64,000 nucleotides of DNA from Virgibacillus salexigens (lineage in GTDB: Bacteria > Bacillota > Bacilli > Bacillales > Amphibacillaceae), in contig NZ_BNEO01000001.1 in NCBI RefSeq assembly GCF_014905415.1, positions 1,054,001 to 1,118,000 of the forward strand, given 5' to 3'. Of this stretch, positions 52,992-61,460 are shown in pieces. Position 1 is the first letter of the stretch. Each line of letters starts with the position of its first letter. The notes under the pieces are model-generated. The model did not search any database and had not been told where the DNA came from. It saw nothing but the letters and a program-made list of their open reading frames with translations. A program made the translations under genes and the position numbers.

Positions 52992-53135
52992 TTACCCTAA
53001 GTATTCCAATACACTTTTAGGTTGTTCCTCTATATAGCGTTTATACACCCATTGCAAAAACTGTATTTCCTTCTCCTGCAATTTCCTGCCAAGCTTCTTC
53101 TCTGTATCATCACATACCTGTAAAAAGCTAACCAT
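52992..53135 (-). CDS. Small protein candidate, 47 residues
   Basis: Unrecognised. ATG frame MVSFLQVCDDTEKKLGRKLQ continuing with a helical EKEIQFLQWVYKRYIEEQ and ending SVLEYLG. AGGGGG lies about a dozen bases upstream, slightly far. A terminator follows. Charged amphipathic helix composition and codon use look like a real gene, but the 550-base gap between ywdI and the oxidase genes has no other support. Confidence 0.5.
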   Translation of the reverse strand: MVSFLQVCDDTEKKLGRKLQEKEIQFLQWVYKRYIEEQPKSVLEYLG

Positions 53136-53316
53136 ACGCTTAAGATTCCCCCTACTAATACCGAGTTAATATGCTATTACATTGTACCGCTGTTTATGGC
53201 TATAATCAACTACAATATAAAAAATAGGCAGAATTTACAGATAACTACTGTTTTTGACAAAATGGAAGAAATATAACCTGACACCATTCCTTGTAAGTAT
53301 ACTTTTTTCACCCTAA

Positions 53317-53889
53317 TTAGAGATATGGTAAATATACCAACAAAATGATGAAAACCCAAACGACATCAACAAAATGCCAGTAATACGAGAAAATGATTTG
53401 TTTTTCCATATACAAGGAATAGGATACCTTAGGTCGATAGTAATGAAGGAATAATACAATCATCCAGCCAATGCCAAAGGCAACATGCGCAGCATGCAGA
53501 CCTACGAGAACATAGAAAGATGCTAAGAATATGCTGGTAGTTATACCATACCCTTCCTGTACAAATGTATAAAACTCATGAATTTCTAATCCAAGAAAAG
53601 CGAAAGCGCATAATAAGGTAGCACCTAGCCCGACGATCACCTTTGTTTGATTCTTCTTTTCTATTCCCTTTTCAGCTATAAGCAACGTCCCACTACTAGA
53701 TAAAAGAAAAAACGATGAAAGCAAAACCGTCCTCGCTTCAAACACTTCCGTAGGATAGGGTCCTTTAGCTGCTGGTGTAAAAATAAAATATGTCGCAAAC
53801 AAAACAGCAAACATAATTGCTTCCACACCCAAATATATAAAGAAGCCAATCTTCTTATCTTGAAATAACGCTGCCTCTTGACTATTCAT
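53317..53889 (-). CDS. Haem-copper oxidase subunit III
   Basis: Membrane subunit supporting the oxidase core, 190 residues, five predicted helices. KIGFFIYLGVEAIMFAVLFA begins it, SSFFLLSSSGTLLIAEKG and LVGLHAAHVAFGIGW follow (the latter being the conserved family stretch), with the terminal SYYWHFVDVVWVFIILLVYL. The start ATG 53889 overlaps the subunit I stop (ATGAATAG), a classic coupled arrangement. The longer frame would cross into subunit I. Type assignment follows subunits I and II. Confidence 0.93.
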   Translation of the reverse strand: MNSQEAALFQDKKIGFFIYLGVEAIMFAVLFATYFIFTPAAKGPYPTEVFEARTVLLSSFFLLSSSGTLLIAEKGIEKKNQTKVIVGLGATLLCAFAFLGLEIHEFYTFVQEGYGITTSIFLASFYVLVGLHAAHVAFGIGWMIVLFLHYYRPKVSYSLYMEKQIIFSYYWHFVDVVWVFIILLVYLPYL

Positions 53890-55678
53890 ACGGATCTTCC
53901 TTCCCATAGAAACTTTCTCGTTCATCTGTAAAGGATCGTACAATGAGTAGCGAAAATAATAGTACTGCCCCAGCTATCGTCAACCAATACCATGTAAATG
54001 TTAGTCCTGTACATATTACTAGCAATGCCATGGCAATGAAAAATGGTTGAATCGTTTCTTGCTCCAATGGCTTTATTCTAACTGCTAAAGTAGTTGCTAG
54101 CGATCTGTTTTCAATTTTCGCAAACCAGAAAGCGTCTATTTCATCGACAATTGGCATTGGTTCAAATGTATGTTCCGGGGCAGGTGAAGCTTCGGTCCAT
54201 TCTAATGTACGACCATTCCATGGATCATTCCCAACTTTTTCACCTTTTTTATGTGTTATATACACATTCCAAACAGCAAATAGCATGCTTATTCCCATTA
54301 AAAAAGCACCCACTGTACTTGCAGCGTTTAGAAGAAAAATACCGTCTGCTTGGGTATATGTGTAGACACGACGTGGCATTCCCTCCAATCCCGTAATATG
54401 CATGGGGAAAAAAGTTAAATGAAATCCAATGAGAAATGTCCAAAAATGCCATTTGCCTAACTTTTCGTCTAAAATATAGCCAGTGATCTTAGGGTACCAA
54501 TAATACAATCCAGCAAATACACCTAATATCGTAGAAGCAATAATCACATAGTGAAAATGAGCGACCACAAAGTGTGTATCGTGGAATTGAAAATCTGCAG
54601 CAGATACAGAAAGCATTACCCCTGTTACTCCACCCATTACAAAGGAAGGAATAAAACCTAACGCAAATAGCATTGGTGTTGTAAAATGAATAACCCCACC
54701 ACGCATTGTAAATAGCCAATTAAAAACCTTGATTCCTGTAGGGACAGCAATTGCCATGGTGGTAATCGCAAAAAATGTATTTGCCATTGGTCCAAGTCCT
54801 ACCGTAAACATGTGATGCGACCAAACCATAAACCCTAAAAATCCAATTAAAGTAATAGATACGACCATAACTGGATAGCCAAAAATACGCTTTCGAGAAA
54901 ACGTAGCAATAATATCAGAGAAGATGCCAAAAGCTGGCAATGCCAGAATATACACTTCAGGATGTCCAAAAATCCAGAATAAATGCTGCCAAAAAATTGG
55001 ATCGCCTTCTTCTCCAGAGAAGAACCCCGTTCCAAATAATCTGTCAAACATGAGAAGATATAGGGCAATTGCCAATACCGTAAAAGCGATTAAAATTAGA
55101 AAGGAAGTGATTAAGGTTGCCCAAGCAAACAAGGGCATTCTTGTATACTTCATTCCTGGTGCTCGATGACGCATAATCGTAACAATTAAGTTAAGTGCTG
55201 TAAAAATGGTACCTAACCCGGATATTTGCAAACCAAAAACATAAAACTCTGTTCCTGCACCAGGTGTATATTCAGCCCTTGATAACGGTGTATAGCCTGT
55301 CCAACCAACTTCTGGAGTCATATTTATAAAAAATGCTATATTAAAGAAAAGGGAACCAGCGAAAAACAGCCAAAACCCTAGTGCATTTAAAAATGGAAAT
55401 GCTAAATCTCTTGCACCAATTTGCAAAGGAACCGCAATATTCATGAGTCCCAACAATAGTGGCATGGCAACAAAAAAGATCATTAATGTACCATGTGTTG
55501 TAAATACTTCGTTATATTTTTCGCCTTGGAAGACCCAAAAATCATTATTTGGTATTGCTAATTGAGCTCGAATAAACAATGCATCTAATCCAGCCCTAAA
55601 AAAGTAGATAATACCAAACAATATATACATGATTCCTATTCTTCGATGATTCATCGTTCTTAGATACTTCCAAATCAT
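53882..55678 (-). CDS. Haem-copper oxidase subunit I (cytochrome c oxidase type)
   Basis: Catalytic subunit of 598 residues with about 14 helices. Haem and CuB ligands: FTTHGTLMIFFVAMP (low-spin haem), WIFGHPEVYILALPAFG (CuB His with cross-linked Tyr and the proton-pumping Glu), MWSHHMFTVGLG (CuB) and DTHFVVAHFHYVI (both haems). It is of the A type, so proton-pumping. ATG 55678 lies just after the stop of the 40-residue gene; the longest frame begins with a TTG inside it. Confidence 0.95.
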   Translation of the reverse strand: MIWKYLRTMNHRRIGIMYILFGIIYFFRAGLDALFIRAQLAIPNNDFWVFQGEKYNEVFTTHGTLMIFFVAMPLLLGLMNIAVPLQIGARDLAFPFLNALGFWLFFAGSLFFNIAFFINMTPEVGWTGYTPLSRAEYTPGAGTEFYVFGLQISGLGTIFTALNLIVTIMRHRAPGMKYTRMPLFAWATLITSFLILIAFTVLAIALYLLMFDRLFGTGFFSGEEGDPIFWQHLFWIFGHPEVYILALPAFGIFSDIIATFSRKRIFGYPVMVVSITLIGFLGFMVWSHHMFTVGLGPMANTFFAITTMAIAVPTGIKVFNWLFTMRGGVIHFTTPMLFALGFIPSFVMGGVTGVMLSVSAADFQFHDTHFVVAHFHYVIIASTILGVFAGLYYWYPKITGYILDEKLGKWHFWTFLIGFHLTFFPMHITGLEGMPRRVYTYTQADGIFLLNAASTVGAFLMGISMLFAVWNVYITHKKGEKVGNDPWNGRTLEWTEASPAPEHTFEPMPIVDEIDAFWFAKIENRSLATTLAVRIKPLEQETIQPFFIAMALLVICTGLTFTWYWLTIAGAVLLFSLLIVRSFTDERESFYGKEDPYE

Positions 55679-55679
55679 G

Positions 55680-55802
55680 CTAAACTTCCGCTTCTTTATT
55701 GATGAAGAATCCAATGATAATAGCTAATAGGATAGAAGTAATCCATGCAGCTATAACATCAGAAGGAATCATTACATTTTGTCCAAATAAGGATAGCTTC
55801 AT
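55680..55802 (-). CDS. Small membrane peptide of the oxidase operon, 40 residues
   Basis: MKLSLFGQNVMIPSDVIAAW, then a single hydrophobic helix (about 17-34, WITSILLAIIIGFFI) and a charged end KEAEV. It lies between the subunit II and subunit I genes, 17 bases after subunit II, with GAGGTG as ribosome site, and its stop is two bases before the subunit I ATG. It resembles the small single-helix accessory subunits of bacterial haem-copper oxidases, but I cannot name the family. Coupled translation with its neighbours is likely. Confidence 0.8.
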   Translation of the reverse strand: MKLSLFGQNVMIPSDVIAAWITSILLAIIIGFFINKEAEV

Positions 55803-55819
55803 AAACGTTCACCTCATAC

Positions 55820-56512
55820 TTATTGCGATTCCTGTATTAGATATTCCTGATAATCTTCTTTAGCTACTACCTTTGTTTTAAAGGTCATATTAGCATGAGC
55901 AAGTCCACAATATTCCGCACACTTCCCTTGATAAGATCCTTTTTCTGGTTTTTTTATTTCATAAGTTATTTCTTTTCCAGGCATAACATCGACTTTGCCA
56001 CCTAATTTAGGAGCCCAAAAGGAGTGAATGACATCTTCAGAGGTCAAATGAAAAATAATTGGTTCTCCTTCTGGGATCACCAGTCGATTCATTTCTTTTT
56101 TGCCATTTTCATATTGAAATGTCCAACTGAACTGCTTACCTATTACATCAATATGTACTCCGTTCTTCTTTCTATCTTGCGGTGCTTTGGCTGATTGTTC
56201 ATAAGTAATGGCAATTGTTGGTACAGCTAAAACAATGAGTAATAGAATAGGCAACACAATCCATGTAATTTCTAACTTCCGATTTCCTTTTACATCTTCT
56301 GGTAGATCGTCCTTCCTTTTTTCCGTAAATCGATATTTATATACAAAACGAATAAATAAAGTAAAAACCGTAACCACAACAATCATCATGAGCCAAAAAC
56401 TAAAATTAATTAAGAATGCTTGTTCACTAGCTGTCTCACTTTTGGGCTGCAGTACGGTAATATTACATCCAGCTAAGAAAATCAACATAAAAAGCCATAC
56501 TATTTTTTTCAT
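55820..56512 (-). CDS. Haem-copper oxidase subunit II with CuA site (lipoprotein)
   Basis: 230 residues. A lipoprotein signal peptide (MKKIVWLFMLIFLAGC, Cys at 16) is followed by two membrane helices (about 30-55 and 80-102) and a periplasmic cupredoxin domain. The CuA ligands are intact: HSFWAPKLGG (His) and CAEYCGLAHANM (Cys, Cys, His, Met), so electrons come from cytochrome c, not quinol. There is no fused haem c domain, so a separate cytochrome c is needed. I use ATG 56512, matching a normal signal peptide; a longer frame starts 12 codons earlier. Confidence 0.93.
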   Translation of the reverse strand: MKKIVWLFMLIFLAGCNITVLQPKSETASEQAFLINFSFWLMMIVVVTVFTLFIRFVYKYRFTEKRKDDLPEDVKGNRKLEITWIVLPILLLIVLAVPTIAITYEQSAKAPQDRKKNGVHIDVIGKQFSWTFQYENGKKEMNRLVIPEGEPIIFHLTSEDVIHSFWAPKLGGKVDVMPGKEITYEIKKPEKGSYQGKCAEYCGLAHANMTFKTKVVAKEDYQEYLIQESQ

Positions 56513-56710
56513 GATACATCCAACCTTTTCAGGGAATGAATACTTCATGTACCGTTACCCCAAAGATACGACATCAAAACTTTATCTTCACCCGCCCATT
56601 GCAAATGGCGCGAGCGCTGATCAATAATGTTGGCTTTCATCACGAAGCGATGAAGTTTCTTTTCCATAATATAAGTATTTCTTATCGTAAAAAATTCTCA
56701 TTTCTTATAA

Positions 56711-56745
56711 AAAACGAGCGACACCAATGTATGGCCGCTCGCTTT
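56711..56745 (-). terminator. Terminator of the phasin-like gene
   Basis: In minus orientation AGCGAGCGGCCA pairs with TGGTGTCGCTCGT, then TTTTTATAAG. It lies ten bases past the stop at 56755. Confidence 0.8.
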
Positions 56746-56754
56746 TGTCCTTGC

Positions 56755-57054
56755 TTATTCTTCTTCTAATTTACTTTCCAATTCTGTAATTCTTGCTCTT
56801 AGTTCGTCGATATCTTCCTTCGTAGCTAATCTAAATTCTTTAGCTAATTTTTGTGTTTGCTCGTATTGTTGAGAGTTCCATTCGTCCTTCTTCATTTCAC
56901 CTTTATCCACGAAGTTTTGCAGCACTGTTCTCGCTTGTTCTTGAGTAAGTTCATTTTTATCAACCAGCTGTTTTACTTTACTTTCAAACTTTTCTTTACT
57001 TGTTACAGCTGCACCTAACCCTAATAGAAATCCTTTTTTTAGAACATCATTCAC
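56755..57054 (-). CDS. Phasin-like coiled-coil protein
   Basis: 99-residue helical protein: MNDVLKKGFLLGLGAAVTSK (a short amphipathic/hydrophobic start) then KFESKVKQLVDKNELTQEQA and a C-terminal leucine-heptad coil ELRARITELESKLEEE. The pattern is of phasin/PhaF-related proteins. GTG start with GGGGGTG upstream. It is directly upstream-adjacent to a UbiB-type kinase gene (13 bases), a pair seen in other bacilli (from memory). Function uncertain; a membrane- or lipid-associated role is suggested. Confidence 0.75.
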   Translation of the reverse strand: MNDVLKKGFLLGLGAAVTSKEKFESKVKQLVDKNELTQEQARTVLQNFVDKGEMKKDEWNSQQYEQTQKLAKEFRLATKEDIDELRARITELESKLEEE

Positions 57055-57066
57055 GTTAACACCCCC

Positions 57067-58713
57067 TTACATTTTATCTCGAATGACGTTGTAATGTTTA
57101 TATAATAATCCCACTAGCAGAATGGAGAATAACCCGATTCCCCAAAGTGCTATATGGGTAACGAGTTGCAGCTGAACATAATAGCCTACAAAACTACAAC
57201 CGATACTCACAAGCAGCAGGATAAAATGAATGATTTCTAAAAAAATAAAATAGTGATGCTTTAAGTTTTTTTGCTGTTTTTGATTATCCCACTGTCTATC
57301 TTTTTCCCCATTTTCCAACCAGTTTAACATTGCTTTTGGATAAGATAAAACTGGTTTGACTGTATCTTTCACATATTGTTTATAAATGGATTCGGCTAAG
57401 TTCCGTCCGCCGAACCATTTTTTTATTTTTGGTTTTGCCCATTTTTGAATATCCACATCAGGATAAATAGCTAATAATATACCAAGTACAATGGAAATAG
57501 CTCTTCCTAAATAAGCATATTCAGCGGATAACTGAATTGGTTGATCCTTAATAAGTAACCGAATATCTTCTTTTAATTGTTCCATTGTATTCATATCAAC
57601 CATATGAAATGCGCCATTTTGATAAAGCTCAATCGTATCTCGGATCAGCCGTTTCAATTTTCTGCGATCCGCGTTTGGAAGAAGGAAATCCATTTCATCT
57701 AGAATTTCAATTACTCGATCATAATCATCCATGATAATATTTTGAATGAGGCGCTTAAAATAGTGTGTGTCTTGTTTACGCACTTCACCAACCATACCAA
57801 AGTCAATGATAACAACAGTTCCATTTGGCTGGATTAATAAATTCCCTGCATGCGGATCAGCGTGGAATTTACCAGGATTGAGAAACTGCTCTAAATAAAA
57901 GTCAAATATGGTTCTTGCAATATGCTCCGTTGATAGTTGATGTCGATACATATAATTAGTATCTGTAATTTTAGCTCCATCTACCCACTCTATAACAAGC
58001 ACTTTTTTTGTACAAAGATTTTCCATATAGTATGGGATATGGATAGCTTCATTATCCTCAAATCGATCTTGAAAATAATGAGCGTGATTCAATTCCTGAT
58101 CAAAATCAAGTTCCTTATTCATGACGGTAACTAGTTCACGATATAATGCTGGTAAATCTGCTTTCTTACCAAAAGAAGTAAATACAGAAATCAACCAAAA
58201 AACGATTCGCAAGGCTTTGAAATCTTTATGAAATATTTCTCTAACACGATAACGCTGCACTTTAATTGCTACTTCTGTGCCGCTATCTTTTAATTTGGCA
58301 TGATAAACTTCCCCAATCGACGCAGATGCTACCGATGCAAATTGAATTTCATCTAAATAATGATATATATCCTCGCCCCATTCTTCCTCTAATAGCTTTC
58401 TTGCATATGTAAACGGCATAGGTGGAACCCGGTCGACCAATCCGCTTAATTCTTTGATAAACGCATCTGGCATAAAATCTGTTCTAGTACTAAGGAATTG
58501 TCCTACTTTAATTAGCACGCCGCCCAGATGTATTGCCTTCTCCCGATATTCTTTAGCCATAGTAGTAACTAAAGCATTCCACTTTTGTAACGTCCGCTCA
58601 TCCCATACACGGTTTTTAAAATAAAAGAAATAAATTTTAAAAATAAATTTAATTGTCATCCATACCATTACACTAGAGCGATAGCTCAACTTATATTTTA
58701 AACCCTTATTCAC
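57067..58713 (-). CDS. UbiB/ABC1 family atypical kinase (AarF-like)
   Basis: 548-residue protein kinase-like fold. Diagnostic motifs: LIKVGQFLSTRTDFMP (KxGQ), VASASIGEVYHAKL (alanine-rich loop), VAIKVQRYRV, KFHADPHAGNLLIQ and IIDFGMVGEV. Two membrane helices near the C terminus (about 496-513 and 519-540). UbiB supports ubiquinone in Proteobacteria; this organism uses menaquinone, so its role is unclear. Start is GTG 58713 with GAGGTG eight bases upstream; a GTG nine bases earlier is possible. Next to the phasin-like gene. Confidence 0.9.
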   Translation of the reverse strand: MNKGLKYKLSYRSSVMVWMTIKFIFKIYFFYFKNRVWDERTLQKWNALVTTMAKEYREKAIHLGGVLIKVGQFLSTRTDFMPDAFIKELSGLVDRVPPMPFTYARKLLEEEWGEDIYHYLDEIQFASVASASIGEVYHAKLKDSGTEVAIKVQRYRVREIFHKDFKALRIVFWLISVFTSFGKKADLPALYRELVTVMNKELDFDQELNHAHYFQDRFEDNEAIHIPYYMENLCTKKVLVIEWVDGAKITDTNYMYRHQLSTEHIARTIFDFYLEQFLNPGKFHADPHAGNLLIQPNGTVVIIDFGMVGEVRKQDTHYFKRLIQNIIMDDYDRVIEILDEMDFLLPNADRRKLKRLIRDTIELYQNGAFHMVDMNTMEQLKEDIRLLIKDQPIQLSAEYAYLGRAISIVLGILLAIYPDVDIQKWAKPKIKKWFGGRNLAESIYKQYVKDTVKPVLSYPKAMLNWLENGEKDRQWDNQKQQKNLKHHYFIFLEIIHFILLLVSIGCSFVGYYVQLQLVTHIALWGIGLFSILLVGLLYKHYNVIRDKM

Positions 58714-58840
58714 CCAGAACACCTCATTATTATTTACCCTAACCTGAATCTCCTCTAAACATCGTCTCCGTTAATTTTTAGTTGGACATCAGCTATATTT
58801 CCCTTATAATAAAGAAGAATACGGAACGCTGGGGGTTCTT

Positions 58841-60190
58841 ATGAAAAACAATAATTATTCCATAACAGATCACTTGAAATTTATTATACCATCCCTAATC
58901 GGTGTCTTCTTATTTATGTCTCCAATGCAGACGGACGAAGGATTAACGATTCCTATAGCGATCCTTGCTGGTTATGTCCAAGATTTGTTAGCCGATCAAT
59001 TATCAGCTATTATGATGATTATTATCGTTATTACTGCAGTCATGAGTGTGCTCGCTAAAATAATAGGACGGGATCGATTAAATCGTACACCTTTCTTTCA
59101 ACAGCTATTTCATGTTAGTAGCTTTTGGACAATTACGCGTGTACTAGCGGCTATTTTTGCGATTATGGTCTATTTTCGACTAGGGCCAGCATTCATTCAT
59201 GGTGAAGCAACAGGACAATTATTACTTGATGATCTTTTACATGTGCTGTTTGCTGTGTTTCTTTTCGCTGGCCTATTCCTCCCTTTACTTATGAACTTCG
59301 GATTACTTGAGTTATTTGGGACGTTAATGACAAAAATTATGCGTCCGCTCTTTCGTTTACCAGGACGTGGGTCCATCGATTCCTTAGCCTCTTGGGTTGG
59401 AGATGGCACAATTGGTGTCTTACTTACTAGTAAACAGTATGAAGAAGGTTATTATACGAAAAGAGAAGCAGCAGTAATCGGAACAACCTTTTCGGTCGTA
59501 TCCATTACCTTCTCACTCGTTATCATTTCTGAAGTGAATCTTGGCGATATGTTCCTCCCATTTTATGGAACAGTATTAGTTGCTGGATTCGTAGCTGCTC
59601 TAATTATGCCGCGTATTCCACCACTTTCTCGAAAAGCAGATACATATGTTAACGAGAACGCTGATGGAATAACAGAAGAAATACCCGATGGAGACAATGT
59701 TCTAACTTTTGGTTATAAAAAAGCCTTAACTCGTGCACAAAAAGAAAAAAGCATCTATCAATTCATAAAAGAGGGCGGCCAAAATATCCTCGACATGTGG
59801 ATGGGTGTTGCTCCAGTTGTCATGGCATTTGGACTTATTGCTTTAATAATTGCTGAAAACACACCTGTATTTCAGTGGTTAGGTGTGCCATTCATTCCAT
59901 TATTGGAACTTCTACAAATCCCATCTGCCCAAGCTGCCTCTGAAACAATATTAATTGGATTTGCGGATATGTTCTTACCAGCAATTTTTGCCTCCTCTAT
60001 TGAAGAGGAAATCACTAGATTTATTATTGCAGCTTTATCTGTTACTCAGTTAATTTATATGTCAGAAGTAGGTGGTTTATTATTAGGTTCCAAAGTACCA
60101 GTTTCGTTTAAAGACCTAGTTATAATCTTCCTATTACGTACAATTATTACACTACCAATTATTACATTAATCGCTCATATTATTTTCTAA
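58841..60190 (+). CDS. YjiH family membrane protein (nucleoside-recognition/GATE domain)
   Basis: Polytopic membrane protein of 449 residues with about ten helices: MKNNNYSITDHLKFIIPSLI, FMSPMQTDEG, then LPGRGSIDSLASWVGDGTIG, a conserved stretch of the GATE family, and LFIG-type helices to the C terminus MAHIIF-like end. The N-terminal DHLKFIIPSLIGVFLFM is the usual YjiH start. Possibly transports nucleoside- or spermidine-like substrates; not proven. Ribosome site GGGGG. Followed by a terminator. Confidence 0.85.
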   Translation: MKNNNYSITDHLKFIIPSLIGVFLFMSPMQTDEGLTIPIAILAGYVQDLLADQLSAIMMIIIVITAVMSVLAKIIGRDRLNRTPFFQQLFHVSSFWTITRVLAAIFAIMVYFRLGPAFIHGEATGQLLLDDLLHVLFAVFLFAGLFLPLLMNFGLLELFGTLMTKIMRPLFRLPGRGSIDSLASWVGDGTIGVLLTSKQYEEGYYTKREAAVIGTTFSVVSITFSLVIISEVNLGDMFLPFYGTVLVAGFVAALIMPRIPPLSRKADTYVNENADGITEEIPDGDNVLTFGYKKALTRAQKEKSIYQFIKEGGQNILDMWMGVAPVVMAFGLIALIIAENTPVFQWLGVPFIPLLELLQIPSAQAASETILIGFADMFLPAIFASSIEEEITRFIIAALSVTQLIYMSEVGGLLLGSKVPVSFKDLVIIFLLRTIITLPIITLIAHIIF

Positions 60191-60225
60191 TGAAAAAACA
60201 GTTTTGTGCTGAAATAACCCAACCG

Positions 60226-60267
60226 TAGCTTGTAGAGAAACCCCGTGTTTTTCTACAAGCTTTTTTG
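60226..60267 (+). terminator. Terminator of the yjiH-like gene
   Basis: AGCTTGTAGAGAA pairs with TTCTACAAGCT around a 12-base loop and is followed by TTTTTTGA. It starts 36 bases after the gene. Confidence 0.85.
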
Positions 60268-60428
60268 ATAAGTAGCGCCTTTTCTCTGTTCCACTTAGGA
60301 TCTAAATGGTTCCCTTTTCCCTGATCGAAACCAAATCATCATCGTCTCTAGAAATTCAATCTTAAGAATAAGGCTGTCGAGTAAAATGTGGAAATAAGCC
60401 TCAAGCATTTTGTTCTATACTCAAAGTG

Positions 60429-60533
60429 CTATGGCCGTTTTTTCCTTTTTGAATCTTCGTAGATATATTCATCTATGGCTTTTGAAAGATTCTCACATGT
60501 GCCATATTTTTGCGTATAGAAAAACTCCCCTTT
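60429..60533 (-). pseudogene. Remnant of an IS3-family transposase (OrfB C terminus)
   Basis: A 35-codon minus-strand fragment reads KGEFFYTQKYGTCENLSKAI then DEYIYEDSKRKKRP and a stop. The first part matches the end of the DDE transposase domain in IS3/IS150-type OrfB (LKGE-x-YY...F-x-EL-x-AI-x-YI-x-FYN). After the stop the frame goes on with HFEYRTKCLRLI, like the SPVEYRTK end. The rest of the element is gone, and its right side is fused to a terminator hairpin. A decayed relic. Confidence 0.65.
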
Positions 60534-60577
60534 AGATAAAACAGATTGTATTTTTTATCTGTTTACCTTAAGGGGAG
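60525..60577 (-). terminator. Terminator of the sugar-nucleotide reductase-like gene
   Basis: Compound hairpin CTCCCCTTAAGGTAAACAGAT...: arms CTCCCCTT/AAGGGGAG and AAACAGAT/ATCTGTTT enclose a T-rich loop. It lies about 26 bases beyond the stop at 60603 and abuts the IS remnant. Confidence 0.75.
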
Positions 60578-60602
60578 ATACCACGTTCTCAACCATCTTA
60601 TA

Positions 60603-61430
60603 TTACGTTTTTTGTTGTTTCATTAATTCTTTTATTTTTTCGGTGTGCAAGGAAGTGTTTTTAGGGATTTCTTGATCAACCTCTTCTTCTTCACTAGCTT
60701 TTTCCACAAAACCAGGGTCAAATCCTAATTGTTCTGCTGTTAACCCCATAAATTCATAAAAGCTTTTTGGTTCTGTAGATCCGGCATTAAACACTCCTAC
60801 TATATCATTACTCACCATTTCTACAATCACTTCTGCAAGATCTTCTACATGACAAAATGTCCGAAACAAATCATCTCGAAAATGAATGGCCTTTCCCGCC
60901 CGTAAATGATAGGATAATCGATCGGTTCGTTCATCCATTTTCCCGATTTGATTTTCACCAAAAACCGGACCAACTCGCACTATTACATAATTGGTTAACT
61001 CATTTGCAATAAACCGCTCTGCTTTTACTTTGCCATTGGCATAGTTACTTAATTTATGTTCATCAGGTAATGTCGTAACCGGATCTGTCTCTGAATAAGG
61101 ACCTTTACCCGCACTGTAGACATAGTCAGATGATATATAGACAAGTTTCGTTTCAGGGGTAATGTGTGTTAATAAATGCATTAACCCTTGTTCGGTTAAC
61201 TGTTGTTCTTGTGGACCGCTCATTACAGACCATACAATTACATCTGGCTGTTCCGCTTTATAAAAGTCCGAGAATGATTCTGGTTCATTTATATCTAACC
61301 TAGTTAAATCGTCAAATAACGGTGGCTCATCCAAATAGGTACCACTTACACTTACTTTGGGGATTTCTTTTAATCGTTTGTAGACAGAACTTCCAACATA
61401 ACCACTTGCTCCAAACACACAAACTTTCAT
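60603..61430 (-). CDS. NAD-dependent sugar-nucleotide reductase-like protein (RfbD/extended SDR)
   Basis: 275 residues. Rossmann motif VCVFGASGYVGSSVYKRL near 3-20, YISSDYVYSAGKGPYSE with the catalytic Tyr-x3-Lys-like segment near 98-125, and YANGKVKAERFI (YxxxK). Resembles dTDP-4-dehydrorhamnose reductase. No other rhamnose genes are nearby, so the substrate is unknown. It lies 30 bases downstream of the acyltransferase gene, so the two are likely an operon. ATG with AAAGGGGAAAG. Confidence 0.85.
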   Translation of the reverse strand: MKVCVFGASGYVGSSVYKRLKEIPKVSVSGTYLDEPPLFDDLTRLDINEPESFSDFYKAEQPDVIVWSVMSGPQEQQLTEQGLMHLLTHITPETKLVYISSDYVYSAGKGPYSETDPVTTLPDEHKLSNYANGKVKAERFIANELTNYVIVRVGPVFGENQIGKMDERTDRLSYHLRAGKAIHFRDDLFRTFCHVEDLAEVIVEMVSNDIVGVFNAGSTEPKSFYEFMGLTAEQLGFDPGFVEKASEEEEVDQEIPKNTSLHTEKIKELMKQQKT

Positions 61431-61460
61431 GAATATCTTTCCCCTTTCCTAGCCGTTTTT

